Of a stretch of 8,184 nucleotides of DNA, positions 1-6,885 are shown in pieces (positions within the stretch are counted from its first letter, which is position 1; every line of letters starts with the position of its first letter). Origin of the DNA: Cryomorphaceae bacterium (GTDB lineage: Bacteria > Bacteroidota > Bacteroidia > Flavobacteriales > Crocinitomicaceae); contig JAJTDX010000131.1 in the NCBI GenBank assembly GCA_021298235.1, positions 1-8,184 on the forward strand. The letters are read 5' to 3'. The notes under the pieces were generated by a model. That model did no database searches. It worked only from the letters and a program-made list of their open reading frames with translations, and was not told the DNA's origin. The position numbers and the translations under genes are program-made.

Positions 1-77
1 CTTCCTGTAAATAAAGAACATATAGAGAGTGGTTTTATGGTTAGGTGTTAGGTAAGAGGAGGATTCGTTCCATAGCG

Positions 78-111
78 AAGCAGGAGATCAGAAATGGTTC
101 CTGCTTTTTTT
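78..111 (+). terminator. Rho-independent terminator-like hairpin
   Basis: An 8-bp perfect stem (AAGCAGGA at 78-85 with TCCTGCTT at 99-106) encloses a 13-base loop and runs into a T-tract (105-111). This is the form of an intrinsic terminator for rightward transcription, so an upstream unit probably ends here. A smaller TTCG/CGAA hairpin (64-67 with 76-79) overlaps its foot by two bases and could compete with it. The upstream gene itself is not identifiable in the 77 bases available. An attenuator in the leader of the protease gene is a less likely alternative. Confidence 0.6.
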
Positions 112-127
112 GTTCAATACATTCATT

Positions 128-135
128 TATCTTTG
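128..135 (+). promoter_or_regulatory. Candidate Bacteroidota -7 element (TAnnTTTG) for the protease gene
   Basis: TATCTTTG at 128-135 matches the Bacteroidota housekeeping -7 consensus TAnnTTTG exactly. It lies 8 bases before the ATG at 144, so transcription would start almost at the start codon and the message would be nearly leaderless. A TTTG at 109-112 could act as the -33 element, but its 15-base spacing is shorter than the usual 17-20 or so, and it overlaps the terminator T-run. The position downstream of a terminator supports a real promoter; the short spacing argues for caution. Confidence 0.35.
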
Positions 136-143
136 TTTAAAAT

Positions 144-2303
144 ATGAATCCAAAAGCCATAGTCAGATTATTTTCAACAATACTGTTGATCTGTGTGCTT
201 AGTGCAAAAGCTTTATCTCAGGAAAGCAAAGTTTGGGTAAGAGTAACCCATGAGGATATTTTGCACGAATTAATTAGCGATAATTCTACCCAGCTTACAG
301 AATGGGCAAACCTGATAAGTTTATTTAATATAAAAAATGTAAAGCAGATTTTGCCTTCATCGAAGCAGAAAAAGCTACTAGAAGTAATTGAAATTACATG
401 CGAGTGCAACGAGAATGATCTGCTTTTTGCATTAACTAAAACCAACCTGCCCTTCGTCCAACCTGAACATGGGCCGAATTTTGAATTATTATACACACCC
501 AATGATTATTCTCTACAATTCGCTAATGACTATGCCCTTGAGCTCATCAATGCAAAACAAGCGTGGGATATTACGCAAGGTGATACATCTGTTGTCATAG
601 CAGTGAGCGATGCAAATTACTACATAGGACATGAGGAGCTGACAGGAAAAATCAACCATCTTAGCCCTAATTTTAACACGGACTACACGCATGGGACAGC
701 GGTAGCAATAACGGCTGCAGGGAACACAAACAATGGTGTAGGAAAGAGCTCTATTGGATTCAAATCCAGACTTCAGCTCCGAACCATGGATTTTAATGAA
801 TTGCTAGAAGCCACTTATACAGGTGCTAAAATTATTAATTTGAGCTGGTCCTCGAGTTGCGGTCCAATTAGTTATCATCAAGATGTCATGAATGAAATTC
901 ATGCAAATGGAACTGTAATCGTTGCCGCTGCTGGGAATGGAGGAACGTGTGGCGGAGCAACAAACATGGTCTACCCTGCCTCATACGACAATGTGATTTC
1001 CGTTACTTCTATTGGCCCGAATAACAATCATGAAAGAGAGCTTGGAAATCCACTTTCAACCCATCAGCATAATTCAATGGTTGACCTTTGTGCGCCTGGT
1101 TATGACATCGCGCTTTCAACACAACCGGGAGCATACTTTACAAGCTCCGGATCGTCATTTGCTGCACCCTATGTTTCTGGACTTGTTGCGTTGATGCTTG
1201 CTGTAAATTCATGTCTAACTCCGGATGAAATTGAATTTATTCTCAAGTCCTCATCTGTTAATATTGATGCCCTCAACACCACATACATTGGAAATATTGG
1301 GGCTGGGAGAATAAATGCACAGGCGGCAGTTCAAATGGCCTCCACGTTTAATACTTTCTTAATGTCTGCACAGAACACAGCAGATTGTGGCAATTTGACA
1401 CAAGGTGTTAGCCTAAATTTAACACTAGACGGAACCCCGCCTTTTTCGGTGCTTTGGAATAACGGAATGACAAACGATACAATTTCGGGACTTGAAGCAG
1501 GAACTTATAGTGTATTAGTTAAAGATTCAATGGGTTGTGTTGCAAGTTATCAAACAACTTTTGAAGCTCTGACGCCAATTACAATCAATGAAGTAATTAC
1601 GCAAACTCAATGCTTTGAATCTAACAATGGCTCTGTTTTGATTAATCCCACTGGGGGTTCTCCCCCTTACAGTGCAATTTGGAATACTGGTGAAAGTTCA
1701 TTTACATTAGATGGTATAAGTGTAGGATCCTATTTTATTATTGTAACAGATAATAATGGCTGCAGTAATGTTGAGTTTTATGAATTTACTCAACCCCCTC
1801 CACTTTACGGTACGATTGTCTCAACAAATGTTTTCCCTTTATTCGGAGGTGCTTTAGACTTATCTGTTTTCGGTGGTGAACCACCGTACTCTTATAGTTG
1901 GTCGAATGGAATCACAACTCAAGATCAAAGCGGGCTTCCTGTAGGTTTTTATGAGGTTTTGATTACTGACAATAGAAATTGTACAACCTCGCTTAATGCT
2001 TCAATTACAGATACACCATTGTTAGATTCAAATAATCAAGTTCAGAATTTTGCCAATATTGAATTTATTGGACCTAATAAATTTAACTGTTATGCGAAGG
2101 GGGGCGAGGGCGCAATTTATGCTGAATGGGAGCTCAATGAACCAAGTGTTTTAGAAATTGTCGACGGATTCGGAAGACAAATTTATGTTGCCAATTTATC
2201 TTCGACCAAAAGTGAGCTAGTTCTTAACATCCCTTCCTCAGGTGCATATTTCGTTCGATTCAGTTGCCCCTCTGGTACTTTAACAAAAAAGGTAGTTCTG
2301 TAA
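144..2303 (+). CDS. Secreted subtilisin-like (S8) serine protease with SprB repeats and T9SS sorting domain
   Basis: This 719-residue protein is predicted to be exported by Sec, moved across the outer membrane by the type IX secretion system, and to act as a cell-surface or extracellular endopeptidase. Residues 1-25 form a signal peptide (hydrophobic core 9-20, likely cut near ALS/Q). Residues 26-130 look like a propeptide region. The S8 domain spans about 135-400, with Asp156 (IAVSDAN), His183 (HGTAVA), oxyanion Asn265 (AAAGN) and nucleophile Ser338 (GSSFAAP). Three repeats of GTPPF/GGSPPY/GGEPPY followed by W-N/S-N/T-G and ending D-x-x-x-C (about 424-468, 498-542, 571-615) match the SprB repeat family. 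Residues 645-719 resemble a type A T9SS sorting domain, ending in the typical KKVVL. The Asp motif reads DAN rather than the common DTG, but the triad is complete, so activity is expected. The substrate is unknown. The ATG start places the signal peptide correctly. The methyltransferase gene follows after 4 bases. Confidence 0.93.
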   Translation: MNPKAIVRLFSTILLICVLSAKALSQESKVWVRVTHEDILHELISDNSTQLTEWANLISLFNIKNVKQILPSSKQKKLLEVIEITCECNENDLLFALTKTNLPFVQPEHGPNFELLYTPNDYSLQFANDYALELINAKQAWDITQGDTSVVIAVSDANYYIGHEELTGKINHLSPNFNTDYTHGTAVAITAAGNTNNGVGKSSIGFKSRLQLRTMDFNELLEATYTGAKIINLSWSSSCGPISYHQDVMNEIHANGTVIVAAAGNGGTCGGATNMVYPASYDNVISVTSIGPNNNHERELGNPLSTHQHNSMVDLCAPGYDIALSTQPGAYFTSSGSSFAAPYVSGLVALMLAVNSCLTPDEIEFILKSSSVNIDALNTTYIGNIGAGRINAQAAVQMASTFNTFLMSAQNTADCGNLTQGVSLNLTLDGTPPFSVLWNNGMTNDTISGLEAGTYSVLVKDSMGCVASYQTTFEALTPITINEVITQTQCFESNNGSVLINPTGGSPPYSAIWNTGESSFTLDGISVGSYFIIVTDNNGCSNVEFYEFTQPPPLYGTIVSTNVFPLFGGALDLSVFGGEPPYSYSWSNGITTQDQSGLPVGFYEVLITDNRNCTTSLNASITDTPLLDSNNQVQNFANIEFIGPNKFNCYAKGGEGAIYAEWELNEPSVLEIVDGFGRQIYVANLSSTKSELVLNIPSSGAYFVRFSCPSGTLTKKVVL

Positions 2304-2307
2304 TAAC

Positions 2308-3651
2308 GTGACGGAGGCGAAAATTGAATTACCAAAAGATTTTATTGAACGTGTCACAAATGACTGTTACCTGGGAAGCGTTGTGCTCGACGCGTTGGAA
2401 CTTATCAGTCCGGTTTCTATTCGTCTGAATCCTCTTAAGTGTTTGCCTGATCTGGAGCTCCAGAAACGAATTATCTGGTGCGATCAAGCTTGGTATCTTG
2501 CGAATAGACCTAATTATACTCTCGATCCATTGTTCCATGCTGGGTGTTATTATCCACAAGAAGCTGGCTCAATGACACTAGACCTGGTTCTCCGCTCACT
2601 TGATCTTCCTTCCGATCCTGTTATACTCGATCTTTGCGCCGCACCCGGTGGAAAAAGTACATTGATTACTTCCTATCTACATGGACGTGGAATGCTCGTT
2701 GCTAATGAAATTATCGCTCCAAGAGCATCTATTTTACGTGAAAACTTATCAAAATGGGGAGCTGACAACACAATAGTGACAAACAATAGCCCGAAAGATT
2801 TTAATCGCTTACCTCACTTTTTTGATGTTATTATCATAGATGCGCCATGTTCAGGGGAAGGCATGTTCCGAAAAGATCATCAATCCAGAACAGAATGGTC
2901 TGAAAAAAACGTGGTGAATTGCGCAAGCAGACAAAAAGAAATTCTCCAAGATAGTTGGGAAACATTGATTCCTGGTGGATATTTAATTTATTCCACATGT
3001 ACACTAAACAGGATTGAGAATGAAGACATAATGCTCTGGGCAATGGAAACTTTTGGAGCAATTCCAGAAAAACTTAATATGCCAGAAACCATTTCACCTG
3101 ATAGAATTGATTTGGGTTGGTATTGCATTCCGGGAATTTCAGAAAGTGAAGGTTTTTACATTTGCGTGCTCAAAAAACCAACTGAGGAATTAATGGTCAG
3201 GAGAAAAAATCGCTCATCATTAAAAAAACTGAATGCCTCAAAAGAAATTTTGGAGCTCGTGAAGGATGAAAAAATGATTTTCTATCAGAGAGATGAATGG
3301 ATCTACGGCATCAATCAAACGCATGAAGAACGCATGCTATTTGTGCAATCCGTAATGAAAGTTTTGAAATTTGGAGTTGCGATCGGGCAAATTGCGAAAA
3401 AAGGAATTATTCCTTCAGAAGAACTTGCGTTGAGTGCTGATTTAATGTCAGACGAAATCGCTACCATAGAATTGACTCGGCTAGAAGCGCTGAAATATCT
3501 CAAAGGGGAAACATTTCCTAAGTCGGGAAAAGATGGCTGGACTATCGCAACATACAAAGGTCAAGGGCTTGGATGGATAAAACAAATTGGCCACAGATTC
3601 AATAACAATTATCCGAAAGAATGGCGCATCAGAATGAAAATTGCCGAATGA
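2308..3651 (+). CDS. rsmF: RsmF-like 16S rRNA (cytosine-C5)-methyltransferase, NOL1/NOP2/Sun family
   Basis: This 447-residue cytosolic enzyme should transfer a methyl group from S-adenosylmethionine to C5 of a cytosine in rRNA. The SAM-binding loop is LDLCAAPGGKS (107-117), followed by VANEI (131-135). Motif IV is DAPCSGEG (178-185, Cys181) and motif VI is YSTCT (228-232), where Cys231 is the expected nucleophile. Both cysteines of the two-cysteine mechanism are present. The C-terminal part (about 300-447), with GQGLGWIKQIG and PKEWRIRM near the end, fits the RsmF-type PUA-like RNA-binding tail, which RsmB lacks. Length is close to that of E. coli RsmF (about 479). The start is GTG at 2308: it lies just after two stop codons (2301-2306), and the next in-frame ATG is at codon 89, too far inside the domain. 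There is no clear Shine-Dalgarno, so translation may depend on coupling to the protease gene 4 bases upstream. The exact target cytosine cannot be read from sequence; another NOP2-family rRNA site is possible. Confidence 0.9.
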   Translation: MTEAKIELPKDFIERVTNDCYLGSVVLDALELISPVSIRLNPLKCLPDLELQKRIIWCDQAWYLANRPNYTLDPLFHAGCYYPQEAGSMTLDLVLRSLDLPSDPVILDLCAAPGGKSTLITSYLHGRGMLVANEIIAPRASILRENLSKWGADNTIVTNNSPKDFNRLPHFFDVIIIDAPCSGEGMFRKDHQSRTEWSEKNVVNCASRQKEILQDSWETLIPGGYLIYSTCTLNRIENEDIMLWAMETFGAIPEKLNMPETISPDRIDLGWYCIPGISESEGFYICVLKKPTEELMVRRKNRSSLKKLNASKEILELVKDEKMIFYQRDEWIYGINQTHEERMLFVQSVMKVLKFGVAIGQIAKKGIIPSEELALSADLMSDEIATIELTRLEALKYLKGETFPKSGKDGWTIATYKGQGLGWIKQIGHRFNNNYPKEWRIRMKIAE

Positions 3652-4271
3652 AACACTTAAAAGTAATTTTATATTCAGCTACACTCTGGGTTGTAATCAC
3701 TTCATGTACCGACTACGATAAAAAAAACCAACGCTTCGTTTTTACCAATCCAGAAGACACCTCTTCACGTGTCTTGGAGCGTTACAAATACTTCATCGAT
3801 ACTCCTGTTTGTACAGATGATGCAGTGAGTGGTTGTTATAAAGGTGTAGAATTCGTGGATCAGGAGTATGCCGAAAAACTTCACCTCACGGGAACAGACA
3901 TTGCCCATAATTATTCGAACATGATTTCCAGATATGTTGGAGATCACCTCAAAAAACTATACCGCGAAGGCAAATACTCCAAGGTGGACCTCAAGCGTAT
4001 ACAAATGACAACAAGAGGAATGGGTGATGGAGACCGTTATGTTGAATACTACATTCGAATTCCAATCGTGAAAACATCCAAGAAAAAAGCCATGACCGGA
4101 TTTGATCACTCTGGTGGCTGGGGCCACACGCCAGACTTGCGTCAGAGAAAAAAAGACCTATTGAAAGGATCCATAGTGAAATGGAAAAAATTGAACATAA
4201 GTAGCCTATACAAAACACCCGAAGGTTTGGAAGAATATTGGATCCAATGGCAACATACCTCCCTTCAATGA
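3648..4271 (+). CDS. Unrecognised lipoprotein
   Basis: I do not recognise a family for this 207-residue protein. The ATG at 3648 gives a classical type II signal peptide: MK-H-LK, a hydrophobic stretch to residue 18, then the lipobox ITSC with lipidated Cys20. An in-frame ATG at 3621 would put nine polar residues in front and lies inside the methyltransferase gene, so 3648 is preferred. The start overlaps the methyltransferase stop as ATGA, which suggests translational coupling. After Cys20 come acidic residues (TDYD), which might favour surface exposure in Bacteroidota, but no exact export signal is present. The mature part is rich in charged and aromatic residues. It has two further cysteines (55 and 63) that could form a disulfide, and a Gly/His/Trp patch (GFDHSGGWGH, 151-160) before a Lys-rich stretch. 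It is probably an envelope protein anchored in the outer membrane; no enzymatic motif is visible. Confidence 0.82.
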   Translation: MKHLKVILYSATLWVVITSCTDYDKKNQRFVFTNPEDTSSRVLERYKYFIDTPVCTDDAVSGCYKGVEFVDQEYAEKLHLTGTDIAHNYSNMISRYVGDHLKKLYREGKYSKVDLKRIQMTTRGMGDGDRYVEYYIRIPIVKTSKKKAMTGFDHSGGWGHTPDLRQRKKDLLKGSIVKWKKLNISSLYKTPEGLEEYWIQWQHTSLQ

Positions 4272-4284
4272 ATATTTTTTTTAA

Positions 4285-4296
4285 TATGCGCGCATA
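4285..4296. promoter_or_regulatory. 12-bp perfect palindrome, possible operator before the acyl-CoA dehydrogenase gene
   Basis: TATGCGCGCATA is a perfect palindrome in the 75-bp intergenic gap, 50 bases before the dehydrogenase ATG. Its GC core stands out from the AT-rich surroundings. Fatty-acid degradation genes are often controlled by TetR-type dimers that bind such sites, but no regulator gene is present in this window, so the assignment is inference only. No exact TAnnTTTG element occurs in the gap. The rest of the gap is AT-rich and otherwise featureless. Confidence 0.25.
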
Positions 4297-4346
4297 GTAT
4301 TAAATAGATGTTTAACTTAGCACTTTGAACAACGTTAATAAGTTTT

Positions 4347-5153
4347 ATGTCAACACAGAATGTTAACCCGCTAAAAGGAGGAGAGTTTCTGATAAGAAAA
4401 ACTGAACCGCAAGATATTTTCATTCCTGAAGAATGGAATGAGGAACAATTAATGATTGGCCAAATGTGCGATGATTTCATTCAGCAGGAAATCATTCCAA
4501 ACATCGAACGGATCGACAAAATGGAGGAAGGTCTCATGCCAGCCTTACTTGACATGGCAGGTGAATTGGGAATGCTTGGTATGTCGGTGCCCGAGGAACT
4601 TGGAGGAATGGGGGTTGACTTCAAAACTTCATTGCTCGCCACAGAACACCTGGGTAAAGGGTATTCTTTTTCAGTAGCCTATGGGGCGCACACAGGTATC
4701 GGTACACTTCCCCTACTCTACTACGGAACGGAGGAACAAAAATCTAAATACATACCAAAACTTGCAACAGGAGAATGGAAAGCAGCTTACTGTCTTACCG
4801 AACCCGGATCTGGTTCGGATGCAAATTCAGGTAAAACAAAAGCAATTCTTTCAGAAGACGGAAAACATTACGTTCTGAATGGACAAAAAATGTGGATTAC
4901 CAATGGAGGATTTGCTCACTTCATGACCGTTTTTGCGAAAATTGATGATGATAAAAACTTGTCCGCCTTTCTGGTTGAAGCAGCTTGGGAAGGCATTAGC
5001 CTTAACCCGGAAGAAAAGAAAATGGGAATCAAAGGCTCCTCTACGCGGCAGGTATTTTTTAATAACGTCAAAGTTCCGGTAGAAAATCTACTTTCAGAAA
5101 GAGAAAATGGTTTTAAGATCGCGATTAACATCCTCAATATTTCTTGTCGATAG
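4347..5153 (+). CDS. N-terminal fragment of acyl-CoA dehydrogenase
   Basis: This fragment is 268 residues; the last three (SCR) come from the shifted frame. Residues 35-145 are the N-terminal helical domain, with a typical MSVPEELGGMGV segment at 79-90. Residues 147-250 are the middle beta domain: the family signature CLTEPGSGSD (149-158), KMWITNGG (181-188), which forms part of the flavin pocket, and GIKGSSTRQVFFNNVKVP (228-245). The polypeptide stops where the C-terminal FAD-binding and dimer helices should begin, so alone it should be unstable and inactive. The ATG at 4347 is the first in frame and fits the usual family N-terminus. No Shine-Dalgarno precedes it. Confidence 0.75.
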   Translation: MSTQNVNPLKGGEFLIRKTEPQDIFIPEEWNEEQLMIGQMCDDFIQQEIIPNIERIDKMEEGLMPALLDMAGELGMLGMSVPEELGGMGVDFKTSLLATEHLGKGYSFSVAYGAHTGIGTLPLLYYGTEEQKSKYIPKLATGEWKAAYCLTEPGSGSDANSGKTKAILSEDGKHYVLNGQKMWITNGGFAHFMTVFAKIDDDKNLSAFLVEAAWEGISLNPEEKKMGIKGSSTRQVFFNNVKVPVENLLSERENGFKIAINILNISCR

Positions 5154-5157
5154 CGGT

Positions 5158-5925
5158 ATGCCCAAAGGACAAGCAACCTTGAAGGGAATCGAACAATTTG
5201 CTGCTGAGTGTGCGATGCTTAAAGTTGCAGGTTCAGAATGCTTGGATTATGTTGTTGATGAAGCTGTACAAATGTATGGTGGAATGGGTTATTCCGCAGA
5301 AGCACCGGTCGAAAGAGCCTATCGCGATGCTCGGATCAATCGGATTTTCGAAGGAACCAATGAAATCAACAGAATGCTGACGGTAGATATGATCCTGAAG
5401 CGAGCTATGAAAGGTGAACTTGATCTTATGGGCCCTGCCATGAAAGTTGCCGGAGAGCTCATGAGTATTCCCGAAATGGGAGATGCTCCTGAAGGTTTGT
5501 TCGGCAACGAGCATAAATACCTCGAAAACTTTAAGAAAACACTTTTAATGGTGGCTGGGTCTGCTGTCCAAAAATTAATGATGACCTTATCCAAAGAACA
5601 AGAGATCCTGATGAATATCGCCGATATGGCAATTTGGATTTATCAAGCTGAGTCGGCTCTTCTTAGGGTAGAAAAGATGATTTCCTTAAAAGGAGAGTCG
5701 GAGTATGCAGCACAAATCGCAATGGTGAAAACCTATTTCTTTGATGCTGCAGACAGAATAGAAAAAGCAGGTAAAGATGCGCTTTGCTCGTTTGCCGAAG
5801 GAGATGAATTGCGTATGATGCTCATGGGATTGAAAAGGTTTACCAAAGTTGAACCTTTCAATATCAAAGAAGCAAGACAACTCATTGCCTCTCATATAAT
5901 TGAGAAAAATAAATACTGTTATTGA
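5158..5925 (+). CDS. C-terminal fragment of acyl-CoA dehydrogenase
   Basis: This is a 255-residue fragment if read from the ATG at 5158. It carries the second family signature, QMYGGMGYSAEAP (38-50) with the following ER-x-x-RD, and the catalytic base Glu65 in IFEGTNEINR (codon 5350-5352). Residues 85-255 are the extra C-terminal helical domain found in VLCAD/ACAD9-like long dehydrogenases, which supports assignment to the ~600-residue class. Homology in this frame starts at about 5143. A start at 5107 would add residues that are only an out-of-frame reading of the first half. The ATG at 5158 lies 4 bases after the TAG that ends the N-terminal half, so reinitiation is conceivable, but no function is expected. 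Confidence 0.65.
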   Translation: MPKGQATLKGIEQFAAECAMLKVAGSECLDYVVDEAVQMYGGMGYSAEAPVERAYRDARINRIFEGTNEINRMLTVDMILKRAMKGELDLMGPAMKVAGELMSIPEMGDAPEGLFGNEHKYLENFKKTLLMVAGSAVQKLMMTLSKEQEILMNIADMAIWIYQAESALLRVEKMISLKGESEYAAQIAMVKTYFFDAADRIEKAGKDALCSFAEGDELRMMLMGLKRFTKVEPFNIKEARQLIASHIIEKNKYCY

Positions 5926-5954
5926 TATTGTTAAAATTTGATGGAAGGCCTTTT

Positions 5955-6425
5955 TTAGTTGGCGCGCACCAGCACTATTCCATCGGCCTCAAAGCAAAAC
6001 TCCTTTTTCGGTTGGGATATTTTTTCTATTTCTTCCTTCGAACGTCCTGCATCTTCAGCAAAATGCTTTTGCATTTCAACAGAAATTTCATCCCAATAAG
6101 CGTACCCATGAAAAAAAGCAATGGTTCCCGGTTTTGTTTTTACGGGAATAGTAAAGTGATCTTTGAATCTCACTCGGAAAGCCTCCCCTTGCGAATTATT
6201 CACGGTAACCCAACATCCTGCCGCCTGACATATTTCAACTAAGGGTGCCGTAAAAGTAAACTCCGTTCGCTCAGTGTTTTGATTCATCCCATTAACTACA
6301 TTGGAAACACTCACTGACAAAGAAGTATCCACTTTTACCGGTCCGTAATGTTTACCCAACTTTTGTCCGAAGGATTGACCAGATAAAATTAAAAACACAC
6401 AAAAAGAAAGGCAAACAGCTTTCAT
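5955..6425 (-). CDS. DUF4920 family exported protein
   Basis: This 156-residue protein matches the DUF4920 family, common in Bacteroidota and of unknown biochemical role. Residues 1-20 are a Sec signal peptide with a hydrophobic core (CLSFCVFLIL) and a likely cut just before or after Gly20/Gln21, so it acts in the periplasm or outside. The family core is clear: EICQAAGCWVTV (64-75) with the typical GCW, RVRFKDHFTIPV (84-95), then HFAEDAGRSKEEIEKI (121-136) and the closing FCFEADGIVLV (143-153). The two cysteines Cys66 and Cys71 flank the GCW motif and could be redox or metal ligands; this is inference. It lies 35 bp downstream of the small exported protein gene on the same strand and may be cotranscribed with it. 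It converges with the dehydrogenase gene with 29 bp between the stops and no clear terminator hairpin. Confidence 0.9.
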   Translation of the reverse strand: MKAVCLSFCVFLILSGQSFGQKLGKHYGPVKVDTSLSVSVSNVVNGMNQNTERTEFTFTAPLVEICQAAGCWVTVNNSQGEAFRVRFKDHFTIPVKTKPGTIAFFHGYAYWDEISVEMQKHFAEDAGRSKEEIEKISQPKKEFCFEADGIVLVRAN

Positions 6426-6460
6426 GGCAGTAAAATTTATAAACCGAAAAATGACTTTAT

Positions 6461-6826
6461 TTATTTTAAATACTTTTCAAAGAAAGCATAAGTCTCAAAT
6501 TCGCTACCGTCCACTGAAACCTTCTGAACACCACAAGCAGACAAAAAACGTACGATGACCTGTCTGCTTTTTTCATCATTGGAAACCATTGTAATGTGAG
6601 CATTTTGATTCTTATCATCATATGCGACGGTAAACATGTGCACATAATAGGAGGCGTTTTTCTCAACTTGAGGTTTGTCGAGTTTTCCCGGCAACTGAAT
6701 ATCAAATTGTCCCGACTTTTTGCCATCTGCAAGCACTGAAGCGGATGCCTTTGCCACATTTCCCTCTTGAGCATTTGCGCTTAAAAGGACTGTACTTAAA
6801 ACTGAAATAAGGAATACTCGAAACAT
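6461..6826 (-). CDS. Small exported protein of unknown function
   Basis: This 121-residue protein has a clear Sec signal peptide (hydrophobic 4-17, cut after SANAQ or ANA at about 19-20), leaving a mature part of about 100 residues. I recognise no family. The mature chain has alternating beta-like segments ([12 protein letters not shown] 59-70, HITMVSND 77-84, RQVIVRFLS 88-96) and a single Cys98 in the segment SACGV. It ends with [12 protein letters not shown]. It is probably a small periplasmic or secreted beta-rich protein. A DUF4920 gene follows 35 bp downstream in the same direction, which suggests a two-gene unit. It is divergent from rnhB. The ATG at 6826 is chosen because it starts the signal peptide. 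Confidence 0.82.
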   Translation of the reverse strand: MFRVFLISVLSTVLLSANAQEGNVAKASASVLADGKKSGQFDIQLPGKLDKPQVEKNASYYVHMFTVAYDDKNQNAHITMVSNDEKSRQVIVRFLSACGVQKVSVDGSEFETYAFFEKYLK

Positions 6827-6873
6827 CTTCTCTAAATTTAAATCAACACTTGACCAAATTACAATTATTTTAC

Positions 6874-6881
6874 CAAATTTA
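6874..6881 (-). promoter_or_regulatory. Candidate -7 element for the leftward exported-protein pair
   Basis: On the minus strand this reads TAAATTTG, an exact match to the Bacteroidota TAnnTTTG. Transcription would start near 6868, leaving about 40 bases of leader before the ATG at 6826. It lies just upstream of the rnhB start at 6886, so a polymerase bound here would cover the start of rnhB. No well-spaced TTG (-33) element is visible. Confidence 0.35.
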
Positions 6882-6885
6882 CGAG

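Larger units (their letters stand above)
4347..5925 (+). pseudogene. Acyl-CoA dehydrogenase gene broken by internal deletion and frameshift
   Basis: Together the two open halves encode a long-type acyl-CoA dehydrogenase, an FAD enzyme that makes the trans-2-enoyl-CoA in fatty-acid beta-oxidation and passes electrons to ETF. The N-terminal half runs in one frame to Ile265 (codon 5139-5141), then SCR and a TAG at 5151. Homology resumes in another frame at LVDSGMPKG (from 5143). In family members roughly 70-75 residues lie between these points: the GRIKLAA helix, the ANERxQF FAD/dimer segment and the following helix. Here they are absent. The frame change implies a loss congruent to 2 modulo 3. 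The remaining 265 plus 260 residues and the missing ones add up to the usual ~600. There are no other stops and all other motifs are intact, so the event is recent or is an assembly error. An intact enzyme cannot be made from this sequence. Confidence 0.85.

Noticed and set aside
1..51. Frame 1 open from the left edge to TAG at 49-51, possible end of an upstream protein
   Set aside because: Sixteen codons with no recognisable motif; too short to support.
94..147. 17-codon ORF overlapping the protease start as ATGA, possible leader peptide
   Set aside because: Its ATG lies inside the terminator hairpin, the composition is unremarkable and no regulatory codon run is seen; likely chance.
3621..3647. 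Earlier ATG for the lipoprotein gene
   Set aside because: It adds polar residues before the signal peptide and lies within the methyltransferase gene; 3648 gives a proper lipoprotein signal.
4374..4383. AAAGGAGGAG, an almost perfect Shine-Dalgarno sequence
   Set aside because: It lies inside dehydrogenase codons and no start codon follows at useful spacing; genes here do not use Shine-Dalgarno sites.
5945..5956. AAGGCCTTTTTT as a terminator between the convergent genes
   Set aside because: AAGGCCTT is self-complementary without room for a loop, so it is not a credible intrinsic terminator.
5922..6242. Rightward 106-codon ORF opposite the DUF4920 gene
   Set aside because: It is the antisense shadow of a well-supported family member and has no protein-like features.
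6850..6885. TTG start giving RNase HII 12 extra residues
   Set aside because: The ATG at 6886 gives the normal N-terminus for the family; the extra residues are atypical and overlap the divergent promoter region.
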